Shown here: positions 34,087-43,834 of the stretch, piece by piece
Layout of the letters: each line of letters starts with the position of its first letter
Numbering within the stretch: position 1 is the stretch's first letter
Source: Acidicapsa dinghuensis
GTDB taxonomy: Bacteria; Acidobacteriota; Terriglobia; Terriglobales; Acidobacteriaceae
Direction of reading: 5' to 3'
Length of the DNA stretch: 64,000 bases
Assembly (NCBI RefSeq): GCF_025685685.1
Contig: NZ_JAGSYH010000002.1
Span: 172,768-236,767 of the forward strand
The notes under the pieces: model-generated
The model's database searches: none
Told to the model about the DNA's origin: nothing
What the model saw: the letters and a program-made list of their open reading frames with translations, nothing else
Translations under genes and position numbers: made by a program

Positions 34087-35451
34087 TCAATCCACCCGGC
34101 AGATCAGGCACTTCAAATATTCGGTCTCGGGCAGCGTCAGCACCACCGGATGATCCAGCGCAGCTCCGCGCCGCTCCAGCACTGTCACCCTCCGCCCGGC
34201 ATCTACTGCCGCCGAAGCCACTACGCCAGTCAGCTCCTGCCAGCCCACATGGTACGAGCACGAGCAGGTCACCAGCATCCCACCCGGCGTAATCATTCGC
34301 AAAGCCCGCAGATTCAGCTCTTTATAGCCCCGTAACGCCCCCTCTACCGCGCGCTTCGACTTCGCAAACGCTGGCGGGTCCAGCACAATCGCATCCCATC
34401 TCTCACCCTCTGCGGCAGCCGACCAGTCCCGCAGTAGATCAAAGGCATCTCCCTCAATCCACTCGACTTCTGCATCCGCCCCAATCTGCCCGCTCTCACG
34501 GTTTCGCAGCAGATTCCCCTCCGCCACCTCCAGCGAAGCCCGCGAAGCATCCACGCCAATCACCCGCTCACAAACCCGTGCCAGATGTAGCGCAAACCCG
34601 CCCTGATAAGTACAAACATCGAGCGCCCGCTTCACTCCAAGCTCCCGCGCCCAGCGCTCCGCTGCCGCATAATTCTGCCGCTGATCCAGAAACGCCCCGG
34701 TCTTCTGCCCCGCATTGACATCGAAAGAAAACTCCAGCCCATTCAATCGAAACGGCATGGCAGCCACGGCGTGCTTCGCATCTGTCGTAAATAGCGGAGC
34801 CGTCACTGGTGCCGACAGCTCCTCCAATTCCCGAATCCGCGGATCGGCCCGCTCCCACACCGTCAGTCCCGCAACCGAACCGCTCAGTTCCTCACGCAGG
34901 ACCGCCGTACACCGCTCCCGCACTGTTGCCGAATCGAGCGCTTTGCTCAGCAGTTGCAGCACTACTACATCCGCATATTTATCGATGACAATCCCTGGCA
35001 GCTCATCCGCCTCAGAGAACACCAGCCGGCACGAATCAGTCTCCGCATCCAGCATCGGCTTGCGGCGTGCAATCGCGCGGCGCAGCCTGGCATCCAGCAG
35101 ATTCAGCCACTCCGCCTCGTCAATCGCCTCGCGCGAAATCATGCGCAGCGCAATCTGCGAGGCCGGACTATACAGACCTGTCCCCAGCAGGATGCCCCGA
35201 TTATCCGCAACAGGCGCAAGGCCAGCTGCGTCCTTATAATTCGCGCTCACCGATTCAACATCGGAGGCATAAACCCACACATGACCATCGCGCAGCCGGT
35301 CTGACGCGCGACGGCTGATGCGCACCCCGGCTTCCTCGTTGACAACAGGCTGCTTGTCGCGCAGCGGAGCCGCCTGCGTCTTCCGGTCAATCGTGGTTTG
35401 CGCTGTCTTCTTGGGTCCTCTGCTGGAGCCGTAGCTTCGTGATCGTGACAT
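34087..35451 (-). CDS. rlmI: RlmI/RlmK-family 23S rRNA (cytosine-C5) methyltransferase
   Basis: 454 residues. After a basic N-terminal extension (MSRSRSYGSSRGPKKTAQ, about 40 residues beyond the usual start) comes a PUA domain (RLRDGHVWVYASDVESV). It is followed by the EEHD-like central domain (FDVNAGQKTGAFLDQRQN) and a Rossmann SAM domain (ALDVCTYQGGFALHLARV, DAIVLDPPAFAKSKR, VTCSCSYHVGWQEL with the catalytic Cys). RlmI makes m5C1962 in 23S rRNA. The tail extension is probably disordered and RNA-binding. It is convergent with the SBBP gene and divergent from rel/spoT. The specific target base is by family only. Confidence 0.88.
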   Translation of the reverse strand: MSRSRSYGSSRGPKKTAQTTIDRKTQAAPLRDKQPVVNEEAGVRISRRASDRLRDGHVWVYASDVESVSANYKDAAGLAPVADNRGILLGTGLYSPASQIALRMISREAIDEAEWLNLLDARLRRAIARRKPMLDAETDSCRLVFSEADELPGIVIDKYADVVVLQLLSKALDSATVRERCTAVLREELSGSVAGLTVWERADPRIRELEELSAPVTAPLFTTDAKHAVAAMPFRLNGLEFSFDVNAGQKTGAFLDQRQNYAAAERWARELGVKRALDVCTYQGGFALHLARVCERVIGVDASRASLEVAEGNLLRNRESGQIGADAEVEWIEGDAFDLLRDWSAAAEGERWDAIVLDPPAFAKSKRAVEGALRGYKELNLRALRMITPGGMLVTCSCSYHVGWQELTGVVASAAVDAGRRVTVLERRGAALDHPVVLTLPETEYLKCLICRVD

Positions 35452-35615
35452 CTCTTTATTAGATCAGTAGAGCGTCACCGGCCCCAACCTATCACTGTCC
35501 TTCTGCACCTCTCTACAAGCAACAGAACGAAAAGAACGCTATCCAGCGAAATTGATTTCTCACAGCAATCGCAGACAGTTGAAGCCAATGTCACCACATC
35601 TGCCTATAATGAAGT

Positions 35616-37991
35616 ATGGCGACCCATTCCAGCAGTGCTCCGTCAGCCACCGCTGAGTCTCCCATTCCCCTCGGGAGCGCTGAAGTCAGTTCCGGGCCGC
35701 ACTCCGATAGCCAGCCGCAGCCCCCTGCTCAAGAAACAAAACTCGCCCAGCCTGTCATTCCCGCCGAATTGGCCAGCGGACCGATCGCAAACCGCTTTGA
35801 AGAGCTGCTTAAAATCGTCCAGACGAGCCGTCCTAGCGAGGACGTAGCTCCAATCAAAAAAGCCTGGGAGTTCTGCGTTCACTATCATGCGGGGCAATTG
35901 CGCGCCTCCGGCGAACCATACATCATCCATCCGCTCGAAGTGGCCGAAGTGCTCGCCGAGATGAAGCTCGACGCGACAGCCATCGCCGCGGGCCTGCTGC
36001 ATGATGCTGTTGAAGACACACCCGTCACGAGTGCCGAAATTGCTACCGCCTTTGGCGAGCAGGTCGCGCACATCGTCGATGGCGTGACCAAGATCGACAA
36101 GATTCAGTTCGCCAATCGTGAAGACCGTCAGGCAGAAAACGTCCGCAAGATGCTGCTGGCCATGGTCAGCGATGTGCGTGTTGTGCTCATCAAGCTCGCC
36201 GACCGGCTGCACAACATGCGCACACTCGAGCATCTGAAGCCGGAGCGCCAGGAAGCAATTGCCCGCGAAACACTCGATATCTACGCGCCGCTTGCCCATC
36301 GCCTCGGAATGGGCAAGGTGCGCGGTGAACTCGAGGATCTCGCTTTCCGCTACACCGATCCGGTGAGCTATCAGCGCTTATCCGAAGCCGTCGAGTCGCG
36401 TCGCGCTGAGGGAGAACAGTTCCTCACGCAGGTAGAAGACGCCATCGTTGATCAGCTTCGCGAAAACAACATCGAAGCCCGCGTTGAGTGGCGCATCAAA
36501 CGCCTCTATTCCATCTTTCAGAAACTGCAGAAATCACAGATCTCCGTCGATCAGGTATTCGATCTTCTAGCCATCCGCATCATCACCAAAGACAAGTCAG
36601 ACTGTTACGGCGTCCTTGGTCTGATCCACGCGCTGTGGCGTCCCGTGCCCGGCCGTGTGAAAGACTTCATCGCTATACCGCGTGCCAACCTCTATCAATC
36701 GCTGCACACAACTGTGATGGGTGATGGCGGTCATCAATTCGAAGTACAAATACGCACTGAAGAAATGCACCGAATCGCGGAAGAAGGCATTGCCGCACAC
36801 TGGAAATACAAAGCAGGCGAATCCGTCATCTCCGCACGAGATGAGCAGCGTCTCGCCTGGGTGCGCCAGCTCGTTGAGTGGCAGCGCGAGATGACCGACC
36901 CCAACGAGTTCCTCTCAAGCCTCAAGATGGATCTTTATCCGGAGGAGGTCTACACCTTCACTCCGAAGGGCAAGGTTGTCGTTATTCCCGCCGATGGCAC
37001 GCCGATCGATTTCGCCTATACGGTGCACACCGAGGTCGGCCATACCTGCGTCGGTGCCAAGATCAACGGACGCATGGTACCGCTGCGCACCAAGCTTCGT
37101 AATGGCGACATTGTTGAGATCATCACGCAGAACGGCCACAATCCAAGCCGTGACTGGCTCACATTTGTCAAAAGCCCGCGCGCACGCAACAAGATCAAGC
37201 ACTGGCTCAACGAGAACCAGCGCCAGCGCGCTATTGAAGTAGGGCGCAAGTTGCTGGAGCGCGAAGCACGCAAATACAAAGTGCCCATGGCGCGCCTTGA
37301 TGATGCGGACCTGACGCGCATCGCCGGAGAATACGGCCTCGCCACCGCAGTCGATTTGATGGCAACGATTGGCTTCGGCAAACACTCGGCTCGACAGGTG
37401 CTCAACAAGCTTGTGCCGGGGCTCACGCTCAATGCCACGGCGACGGATGCAGAAGCAGAAAGCGGTGCAGCTTCCGGAAAAGCAGCCATGTCGGACGCCG
37501 TCAAGAAGCTGCATCTCACCGGCTCCGATGCACTCAAAGTGGAGGGACAGGACGACTTGTTGGTCTACCGGGCTCGCTGTTGTAACCCCATTCGCGGTGA
37601 AGAGATCATCGGCTACGTCACGCGCGGTAAAGGCGTCGCCGTACACGCCCGCAGTTGTCCTAACGTGCAGAACCTCCTATACGAGAGCGACCGCCGCATT
37701 GATGTGGAGTGGGCAAAAACCGCAGGCGAAACGAGCGGCCACGCCGCACGTTATCCCGTCAAAATCACGGTCTACTGCGATGACCGCTCCGGCATGCTCA
37801 AAGAGATGACAGCGATCATCTCCGATAACGATACGAACATCCGTTCCGTGGAAACGAAAGACGGAGATAATGGCGAAGCTATCGTCGAGTTCGTCGTTGA
37901 CGCAGAAGACCTGAGGCATCTGAACCGCATGGTGCTAGGCCTGCGCCGTCTGCCCGGAGTGCGTGAAGTACAACGCGCGCAGAAGCTCTAG
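35616..37991 (+). CDS. spoT: Bifunctional (p)ppGpp synthetase/hydrolase (Rel/SpoT)
   Basis: 791 residues. After a Pro/Ser-rich leader of about 50 residues comes the HD hydrolase domain (YIIHPLEVAEVL, GLLHDAVEDT, KLADRLHNMRTL). The synthetase domain follows, with RVKDFIAIPRANLYQSLHT; the RXKD form is that of bifunctional enzymes, not the EXDD of RelA-only ones. Then come TGS (VYTFTPKGKVVVIPADGTPIDFAY), a zinc-finger-like region (RARCCNPIRGEEIIGYVTRGKGV) and a C-terminal ACT domain. It makes and degrades the stringent alarmone on the ribosome. A lone gene, divergent from rlmI. Confidence 0.95.
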   Translation: MATHSSSAPSATAESPIPLGSAEVSSGPHSDSQPQPPAQETKLAQPVIPAELASGPIANRFEELLKIVQTSRPSEDVAPIKKAWEFCVHYHAGQLRASGEPYIIHPLEVAEVLAEMKLDATAIAAGLLHDAVEDTPVTSAEIATAFGEQVAHIVDGVTKIDKIQFANREDRQAENVRKMLLAMVSDVRVVLIKLADRLHNMRTLEHLKPERQEAIARETLDIYAPLAHRLGMGKVRGELEDLAFRYTDPVSYQRLSEAVESRRAEGEQFLTQVEDAIVDQLRENNIEARVEWRIKRLYSIFQKLQKSQISVDQVFDLLAIRIITKDKSDCYGVLGLIHALWRPVPGRVKDFIAIPRANLYQSLHTTVMGDGGHQFEVQIRTEEMHRIAEEGIAAHWKYKAGESVISARDEQRLAWVRQLVEWQREMTDPNEFLSSLKMDLYPEEVYTFTPKGKVVVIPADGTPIDFAYTVHTEVGHTCVGAKINGRMVPLRTKLRNGDIVEIITQNGHNPSRDWLTFVKSPRARNKIKHWLNENQRQRAIEVGRKLLEREARKYKVPMARLDDADLTRIAGEYGLATAVDLMATIGFGKHSARQVLNKLVPGLTLNATATDAEAESGAASGKAAMSDAVKKLHLTGSDALKVEGQDDLLVYRARCCNPIRGEEIIGYVTRGKGVAVHARSCPNVQNLLYESDRRIDVEWAKTAGETSGHAARYPVKITVYCDDRSGMLKEMTAIISDNDTNIRSVETKDGDNGEAIVEFVVDAEDLRHLNRMVLGLRRLPGVREVQRAQKL

Positions 37992-38033
37992 TTTTTTGAC
38001 ATATTCCGCAAAACGGCACCTTACTATGACTGC

Positions 38034-39233
38034 ATGAGATCAGTCGTGGTGCAGCTATACGTTTGTCTTGTCCTTTGTAGCACTGCAATTGCAGTACAGG
38101 CACAACCGCACACGCAGGATCAGTGGTTAAGCTATGCGCAACGCGCAGCCATCGATAGAGTCTTTGCCGATTACACGCATAACGATACTCCGGGCTATGC
38201 GCTGGCGATCATTCACGATGATAGGTTTGCCTATGCCAGGGGCTACGGCATGGCAAATCTGGACGACGAAATTCCAATCACACCCGAAACATCTTTCCAT
38301 CTCGCTTCGGTCTCCAAACAATTCACAGCGGCTGCCATCGCATTGCTCGTTCTGGATGGAAAAATCTCACTTTCCGATCCCGTCGCTAAATACATTCCGG
38401 AAGCAGCGAAGTACGGCGATGGATTGCGCATTGAGCATCTGGTCTACATGACCAGCGGGCTGCATGAATACACAGACCTCAAACGCAAGAGCGGTATGCC
38501 ATGGGTGAGCTTTTATTACTTCACGCGCGACGAAGCGATTGCCACTTCGCTGGCGCAGGACAAACTGGAGTTTGCCCCCGGCACCGACTGGGCCTATCGC
38601 AACATCAACTACATGCTACTGACCAAAATCGTCGAGGTCGTCAGCCACGAGCCCTTTGCGCAATTCATGCGCGAGCGTATATTCCTTCCCCTCGGCATGA
38701 CACAGACACTGATCGACGACGACACGACAGAGGTCATTCCACATCGCGCCACGGGCTACGCGGAGCGCAGCAATCCAAGGGTTGCGAAAGAGCTCGCGGA
38801 CGTGGGAGTCCTCATCCATCCCGACAGAGGACGGCCCACTGATCGGTGGGTGAGGCTGGTGCGAGTCTCTCCGCATTTTGGCGGCAGCGGTGTTTTCAGT
38901 ACGCTCGACGATTTATTGCTCTGGGATCGCAACTGGTACACCGGCACTATTGGCGGAGCAAAGTTCACAGCCCTGATGAATACGCGCAAGAAATTTCAGC
39001 ACGACAAGGACGACGATGCCCTTGGGCTGGTTTGGCGTTCTTTTTACGCAACCAGCCCCGATCAATACAACGCACTCGATTATTCCGGCGGCGACACAGA
39101 TACTTCAACCTACATGGTGCGTTTCCCCGAGCGCCACATAACCGTCATCTGCCTGGCAAACATGCCGCTGGGCGATGCGGAAGGGCATGCGCATCAAGTC
39201 ATGGATCTGCTGCACGCCTGGGGCAAGCTCTAA
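38034..39233 (+). CDS. Exported serine hydrolase of the beta-lactamase/EstB family
   Basis: 399 residues, signal peptide to about residue 24 (AVQAQ). The nucleophile motif is Ser92-Val-Ser-Lys95 (HLASVSKQFTAAAI) and the second motif Tyr188-Arg-Asn190. The third, normally H/K-S/T-G, reads YSGG near residue 353, so Tyr replaces His/Lys. The family includes class C beta-lactamases, D-aminopeptidases, esterases and peptidoglycan-acting enzymes; this one is probably a periplasmic esterase or peptidase with altered substrate contacts. It starts 42 bases after spoT. Confidence 0.85.
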   Translation: MRSVVVQLYVCLVLCSTAIAVQAQPHTQDQWLSYAQRAAIDRVFADYTHNDTPGYALAIIHDDRFAYARGYGMANLDDEIPITPETSFHLASVSKQFTAAAIALLVLDGKISLSDPVAKYIPEAAKYGDGLRIEHLVYMTSGLHEYTDLKRKSGMPWVSFYYFTRDEAIATSLAQDKLEFAPGTDWAYRNINYMLLTKIVEVVSHEPFAQFMRERIFLPLGMTQTLIDDDTTEVIPHRATGYAERSNPRVAKELADVGVLIHPDRGRPTDRWVRLVRVSPHFGGSGVFSTLDDLLLWDRNWYTGTIGGAKFTALMNTRKKFQHDKDDDALGLVWRSFYATSPDQYNALDYSGGDTDTSTYMVRFPERHITVICLANMPLGDAEGHAHQVMDLLHAWGKL

Positions 39234-39274
39234 CCTCTCGAATGAGTACCGGAGCCGGCTGATAATCTGGGTCA

Positions 39275-39958
39275 ATGCCTGAAGATCTATCGCAATGGCG
39301 AGGCGCACAGCCACCGGCTTCTGTAACGCTCGAAGGCCGTTTCGTGCGGCTCGAACCGCTCTCGGCAGAGAAACACACCGCAGCGATCTGGCGAAACGTC
39401 TACGCTCATGACGAAGTATGGGATTATCTCGGCGATGGTCCTTACGCGGGCGAAGAGGACCTGTACGCGGCGATTCACGCCAAGGAGACCGGAGCAGCGG
39501 CCCGATTCTTCGCAATCCTTCCGCTCATCGGCCCAGATGCCGGGGAAGCAGTCGGATACGCCAGCCTCATGCGTATCGACACGCTCAATGGCGTCATCGA
39601 GGTAGGCAACCTGTTGTTTTCGCCGCGCCTGCAGCGCACTCCAGCCGCTACCGAAGCCATGTACCGGATGACCCGCTATGTCTTCGACGACCTGGGCTAC
39701 CGGCGCTATGAATGGAAATGCAACGCTTTGAATCTCCCATCGCGCCGCGCCGCCGACAGGCTCGGATTCAGCTTTGAAGGCATCTTCCGCCAGCACATGG
39801 TCGTCAAAGGCCAAAATCGCGACACAGCATGGTTTGCCATGCTCGATCACGAATGGCCCTCGCGCCGCGCGGCCTTTGAAGCGTGGCTTGCACCGGAGAA
39901 CTTCGATCACGAAGGCCGTCAGGTTCGTTCCCTGAAGGAGTTTCGAGGCGAAAGCTAG
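39275..39958 (+). CDS. GNAT-family N-acetyltransferase (RimJ/RimL type)
   Basis: 227 residues. It has the RimL-like opening (VTLEGRFVRLEPLSAEKH), VIEVGNLLFSPRLQRTPAATEAMYRMTRYVFDDLGYRRYEWKCNALNLPSRRAADRLGFSFEG, and FRQHMVVKGQNRDTAWFAMLD. This subgroup acetylates N-termini or small amines. It lies 41 bases after the serine hydrolase and may be in its transcript. No stronger specificity is readable. It is unrelated in fine sequence to the GNAT at 14395. Confidence 0.88.
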   Translation: MPEDLSQWRGAQPPASVTLEGRFVRLEPLSAEKHTAAIWRNVYAHDEVWDYLGDGPYAGEEDLYAAIHAKETGAAARFFAILPLIGPDAGEAVGYASLMRIDTLNGVIEVGNLLFSPRLQRTPAATEAMYRMTRYVFDDLGYRRYEWKCNALNLPSRRAADRLGFSFEGIFRQHMVVKGQNRDTAWFAMLDHEWPSRRAAFEAWLAPENFDHEGRQVRSLKEFRGES

Positions 39959-40081
39959 CCAGACAGGATAGCCGCCGGTATTGATACCCACGGAAACCCA
40001 ATCGAACACACAGTACTTTTCCTTTTGAGACACACGCAGCAGCGGCTTTACAATCGGTGTCGAACATCTCTTAAGGTAAGA

Positions 40082-43000
40082 ATGCGACTTAGAAAACGCA
40101 CCGGCCAATGGCGTATCCCCCTTCTGCTTGCCGGTCTGATCGCGGCGAGTTCATCGATTCTGACTGCGCAAAGCAGCGCCGCGACTCAGGGAAATCTTCA
40201 GACGCACGCTTCCCCCACGCTAGATCGCATTCTGCTGCTGCTCAAACCTTCCGGCACGCAGGTAAAGAACCTCGACACATTGCTCCAGGCACAGCAGACA
40301 CCGGGCAATCCGCAGTTTCATGCGTGGTTGAGCGCATCGCAGTTCGCTGATCGCTATTCAGTCTCCGCAGCTTCCGCCTCGGCGGTACAAACATGGCTGA
40401 CGCAGCAAGGCTTTTCCGTAGCGCCGATGCCCGCAGGAAGGCAGTGGATTGAATTCTCTGGCACCGTACAGCAGGTCCAACAGGCCTTCGGCGCCAACAT
40501 CACCTCCGTAAAGGACACGAATGGCAGCCTGCGTTACAGGCTTGGCGGTTCTATCCATCTGCCGGCAAGCATCTCAGCCTCAGTTGAGGGTCTGGTATCG
40601 CTGGACGGCGCACTCGCGACCGCGGCCGCCACACCAGTTCATGAAGCGGGCACAACGATGGCTGCTCTGCAGAGCAAGGCCGCAACAGACACAACCCTCC
40701 TGACTCCCGCGCGAGCACAAAGCCTGCTCCAGCTATCCGGTCTTCAAAAAAACCAGGTCAGCGGCCAGGGGCAGACCATCGCCATTGTGTCGCGAAGCAG
40801 TGTTGACCAGAGCGACTACGCAGCCTTCCGCAGCGGCTTCGGACTGCCGGATCTCCCATTGCAGATCAACACTTCTGCCGCAGGCAAAGCAGCGACCATC
40901 TCCCGCAACGGCGATGAAGCCGCGACAATGCTGGCTGTTTCCTGGGCAAGCATAGCGGCACCAAATGCGCAGATGATCGTCGTTCCTGCAGAATCCACCA
41001 ATGCCACCGACGGCATCGATCTGGCTCTTACCGCTGCCATCGACGGTGACATTGCGCCGACCATCTCTGTCGGCTACTCAAACTGCGAAGCGGCTCTCAG
41101 CGCGGCGCATCAGGCTTTCTACGCGGCGCTGTACAAACAAGCCGCTGCCGAAGGCATCTCGGTCGTCGCAGCCTCCGGAGATTCGGGTGCAGCAGCCTGC
41201 CATTCCCCGCTCGACGCAAGCCCTATTTCGACCGGTATGAGCGTGAACGCGCTCGCCTCTACTCCGTGGAATACAGCCGTTAGCGCAATCGTTCCCGGAG
41301 CAGATACAGATACGGCAGCAGCGTGGCAATCGAGCAATGCACCGGGAGATTGGTTCGCATCTGCCGGCGGCATCAGTTCCGTCTACGCGTCCCCCAACTG
41401 GCAAACAGCATCCGGAGTACCGAATACAGATCCGGTTACAATTGCTCAACCTCTTGCGTCCAACGCAACCACAAGTACAAAACACCGTTATCTGCCTGAT
41501 GTAAGCCTGCCATCAGCCGCCAACGCCACATCAGGCCTCACCTTTTGCCTTGGCGGAGCCACCACAGACGGTGCCTGCCATCTCGTTTCGGCGGGCGGCA
41601 GTGGCGCTTCCGCTGCAATCTTCGCGGGCATCTCCGCCCTGCTTAATCAGAAATATGGTCCGCAGGGCAATCTTGCTCCCAATCTCTACGCATTAAGCCG
41701 TCACTTCCAGAACTCGTCGACGGACGACACCGCTGTGCCCCTGATTGATGTGACCCAAGGCAGCGCCAAGCTCGCTTGCACCACAGCCAGCGCTGACTGT
41801 GTCAACTCGCAGATTGGCTTCGACGCAGCAAAGGGCTATGACTTCGCCTCAGGTCTCGGATCAGTCAACGCATCGGCTCTCGTCAACGACTGGACAGTAA
41901 CGGAAGCAACGGGCACCTCACCCGCCACGGTCGAAATGACCAACACCGGTGGCATCACGTATAACCCCTCCGCCATCATTACGCTCACCGCAAAAGTCCT
42001 CTCCGGCTCAGGGGGCACGGTCCCGACAGGCACGGTTCAGTTCTACGATCAGACCGTCGGCGCTGACACAGGTTCTCCGGTGACGCTCGATGCCTCCGGC
42101 AATGCCAGCTATCAGGAAGATGGCCAGTTCACGGTGGGCGGCCATAACATTGCAGCCATTTACAGTGGCGACTCCACCTATGCCTCTGGAGAGTCGCAGC
42201 CAGTCACAATCAACATCCAACCCAGCCCGACATCGCTAACCGTCGCTCCCTCGACCACCACGCCTAACGGCGGCAGCACCATCACTGTCACCGGAACCGT
42301 CACCTCAACCAACCTCGGCAACTCGCCGCCGACGGGAACACTAACCGTCAATCTCGACGGCGTATCGCAGGGAACCGCAAAGCTCACGACCACTTCAAGC
42401 GTAACCAGCGGCAGCGTCAATGTAACCGTCCCCACCGCCGGCGCGCACACGGTTCAGGGTACTTACTCAGGCGATTCCAACTACAACAACTCAACATCGC
42501 CTTCCGTGACCATTACCGTCGCCAAGGGAGCCACCGTCACAAGCATCTCCGCCACACCCAGCACACTCACAGCCGGAGTTCCTGAAACCTTCACTGCAAC
42601 CGTAGCGCCTACCTCAGCGTCGATCACAACCTACACAATCACCGGTACTATTTCTTTCTACGACGGCGGCACAACCCTGCTGGGAACCGCGACCATCAGC
42701 AGCAACACAGCAATCCTCACCGGCATTCTGCTTTCCACGACAACGGCGCACACCATCACTGCCGTCTATTCCGGCGATACTTCGTGGACCGCCAGTGTCT
42801 CCAGTCCGCTGCTGCTCGAGCCCATCCTGCTCCCCGTCACCGTCACGCTCACCTCCAGCAACACCGTGATCGCGCCAGGCCAGTCGGCCAGCCTCACAGC
42901 TACCGTCACGCCTGTCACTCCGCCCATCAGTACCGCTGAGCAAAATCCAACCGGCAATGTGCTCTTCTACGCGGGAACGGCGCTGCTTGGCGAAGTCGCT

Positions 43001-43738
43001 CTTTCCAATGGGATTGCAGACACCAGCGTAGCCACCATCTATGTGCCGAGTCTTCCTGCCGGTTCTTATGTTGTCACCGCGCAATACGCCGGAGACGCGA
43101 CTTATGGTCCTGCGACCTCAAATTCTCTTGGCTTTTCGGTTGAGAACTTCACGGTGTCCTGCGCAACCAACAACGTCACGGTCGTTCAAGGACAAACGGC
43201 TTCCGTCACCTGCAATGTCGCCTCGCTCGGCGGCCTCACCGGACCGATCCAGGTCGCATGCGCCGAGCAGAATCCTGCTCAGCAAGGCGCGATCGCATGC
43301 TCCTTCAATCCAACCATCATTCAAGGCACCGGACAAACCACGTTGACCATCGTCACCACTGCCGGGGATACCTCAACGACCAGCCGCAATGAGCGTCCGC
43401 GCCTTCCCGGAGCACGTGGTCCATCGCATTCTCCAACTCCACCGCTTCTGCCATGGGCCAGTGGAACAGCGCTCGCCTTTGCAGGCTTGTTCTTCACTCC
43501 TATCGGTCGCCGTTCGCGTCTTTTCCGCAACGGCCGCAGCAAACTGCTCGGACTTGTGCTCCTGTTCGCCGGTGTGTGCGGAGCGGGTCTCGGCTGCAAC
43601 AACACTTCATCGCTATCTACGCAACTCGGCACATCTCTTGGCGTGCACACACTGAAGATCTCTGCCGCCGCTTACGTCAACACCGTGACCGTGACACAGA
43701 ACACCTATGTGACCGTAGACGTAACACCCGGAAACTAG
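40082..43738 (+). CDS. Exported S53 (sedolisin/kumamolisin-like) homologue with Ig-like repeats
   Basis: 1218 residues from ATG 40082 (AAGG upstream, direct signal peptide); a TTG at 40025 is less likely. It has an inhibitory pro-domain (about 40-180: HAWLSASQFADRYSVS) and the S53 catalytic fold with SGDSG (Asp367) and Ser510 in AGGSGASAAIFAG. The usual E-x-x-x-D-x-x-W element reads Ala281...Ala285...Trp288, so the catalytic Glu and Asp look lost. From about 630 to 1060 there are four or five Ig-like repeats (Big_3-type: GTVQFYDQTVG, YSGDSTYASG). The last 100 residues have two hydrophobic helices around an Arg-rich loop, with a Cys at 1170 and a short tail. Probably a surface adhesin-like or binding protein. 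Confidence 0.85.
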   Translation: MRLRKRTGQWRIPLLLAGLIAASSSILTAQSSAATQGNLQTHASPTLDRILLLLKPSGTQVKNLDTLLQAQQTPGNPQFHAWLSASQFADRYSVSAASASAVQTWLTQQGFSVAPMPAGRQWIEFSGTVQQVQQAFGANITSVKDTNGSLRYRLGGSIHLPASISASVEGLVSLDGALATAAATPVHEAGTTMAALQSKAATDTTLLTPARAQSLLQLSGLQKNQVSGQGQTIAIVSRSSVDQSDYAAFRSGFGLPDLPLQINTSAAGKAATISRNGDEAATMLAVSWASIAAPNAQMIVVPAESTNATDGIDLALTAAIDGDIAPTISVGYSNCEAALSAAHQAFYAALYKQAAAEGISVVAASGDSGAAACHSPLDASPISTGMSVNALASTPWNTAVSAIVPGADTDTAAAWQSSNAPGDWFASAGGISSVYASPNWQTASGVPNTDPVTIAQPLASNATTSTKHRYLPDVSLPSAANATSGLTFCLGGATTDGACHLVSAGGSGASAAIFAGISALLNQKYGPQGNLAPNLYALSRHFQNSSTDDTAVPLIDVTQGSAKLACTTASADCVNSQIGFDAAKGYDFASGLGSVNASALVNDWTVTEATGTSPATVEMTNTGGITYNPSAIITLTAKVLSGSGGTVPTGTVQFYDQTVGADTGSPVTLDASGNASYQEDGQFTVGGHNIAAIYSGDSTYASGESQPVTINIQPSPTSLTVAPSTTTPNGGSTITVTGTVTSTNLGNSPPTGTLTVNLDGVSQGTAKLTTTSSVTSGSVNVTVPTAGAHTVQGTYSGDSNYNNSTSPSVTITVAKGATVTSISATPSTLTAGVPETFTATVAPTSASITTYTITGTISFYDGGTTLLGTATISSNTAILTGILLSTTTAHTITAVYSGDTSWTASVSSPLLLEPILLPVTVTLTSSNTVIAPGQSASLTATVTPVTPPISTAEQNPTGNVLFYAGTALLGEVALSNGIADTSVATIYVPSLPAGSYVVTAQYAGDATYGPATSNSLGFSVENFTVSCATNNVTVVQGQTASVTCNVASLGGLTGPIQVACAEQNPAQQGAIACSFNPTIIQGTGQTTLTIVTTAGDTSTTSRNERPRLPGARGPSHSPTPPLLPWASGTALAFAGLFFTPIGRRSRLFRNGRSKLLGLVLLFAGVCGAGLGCNNTSSLSTQLGTSLGVHTLKISAAAYVNTVTVTQNTYVTVDVTPGN

Positions 43739-43771
43739 CACCGGCACCATCTCTTCCAACACGGCCGGTGC
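43738..43771 (+). terminator. Weak stem-loop after the S53 gene
   Basis: GCACCGGC (43738-43745) and GCCGGTGC (43764-43771) with an 18-base loop, starting at the last base of the stop codon. No T-run follows. Confidence 0.3.
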
Positions 43772-43834
43772 CTTCCCCGAGATTGCTTCAATAAAAGGAA
43801 CGATCGGGAAGAGGCATCTTCGCAATCAGCAGTA

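Noticed and set aside
33899..34261. Open frame on the minus strand across the 21-bp array
   Set aside because: It runs antisense over and beyond the end of the rlmI-like gene, is Cys/Arg-repetitive, and has no ribosome site; treated as a by-product of the array.
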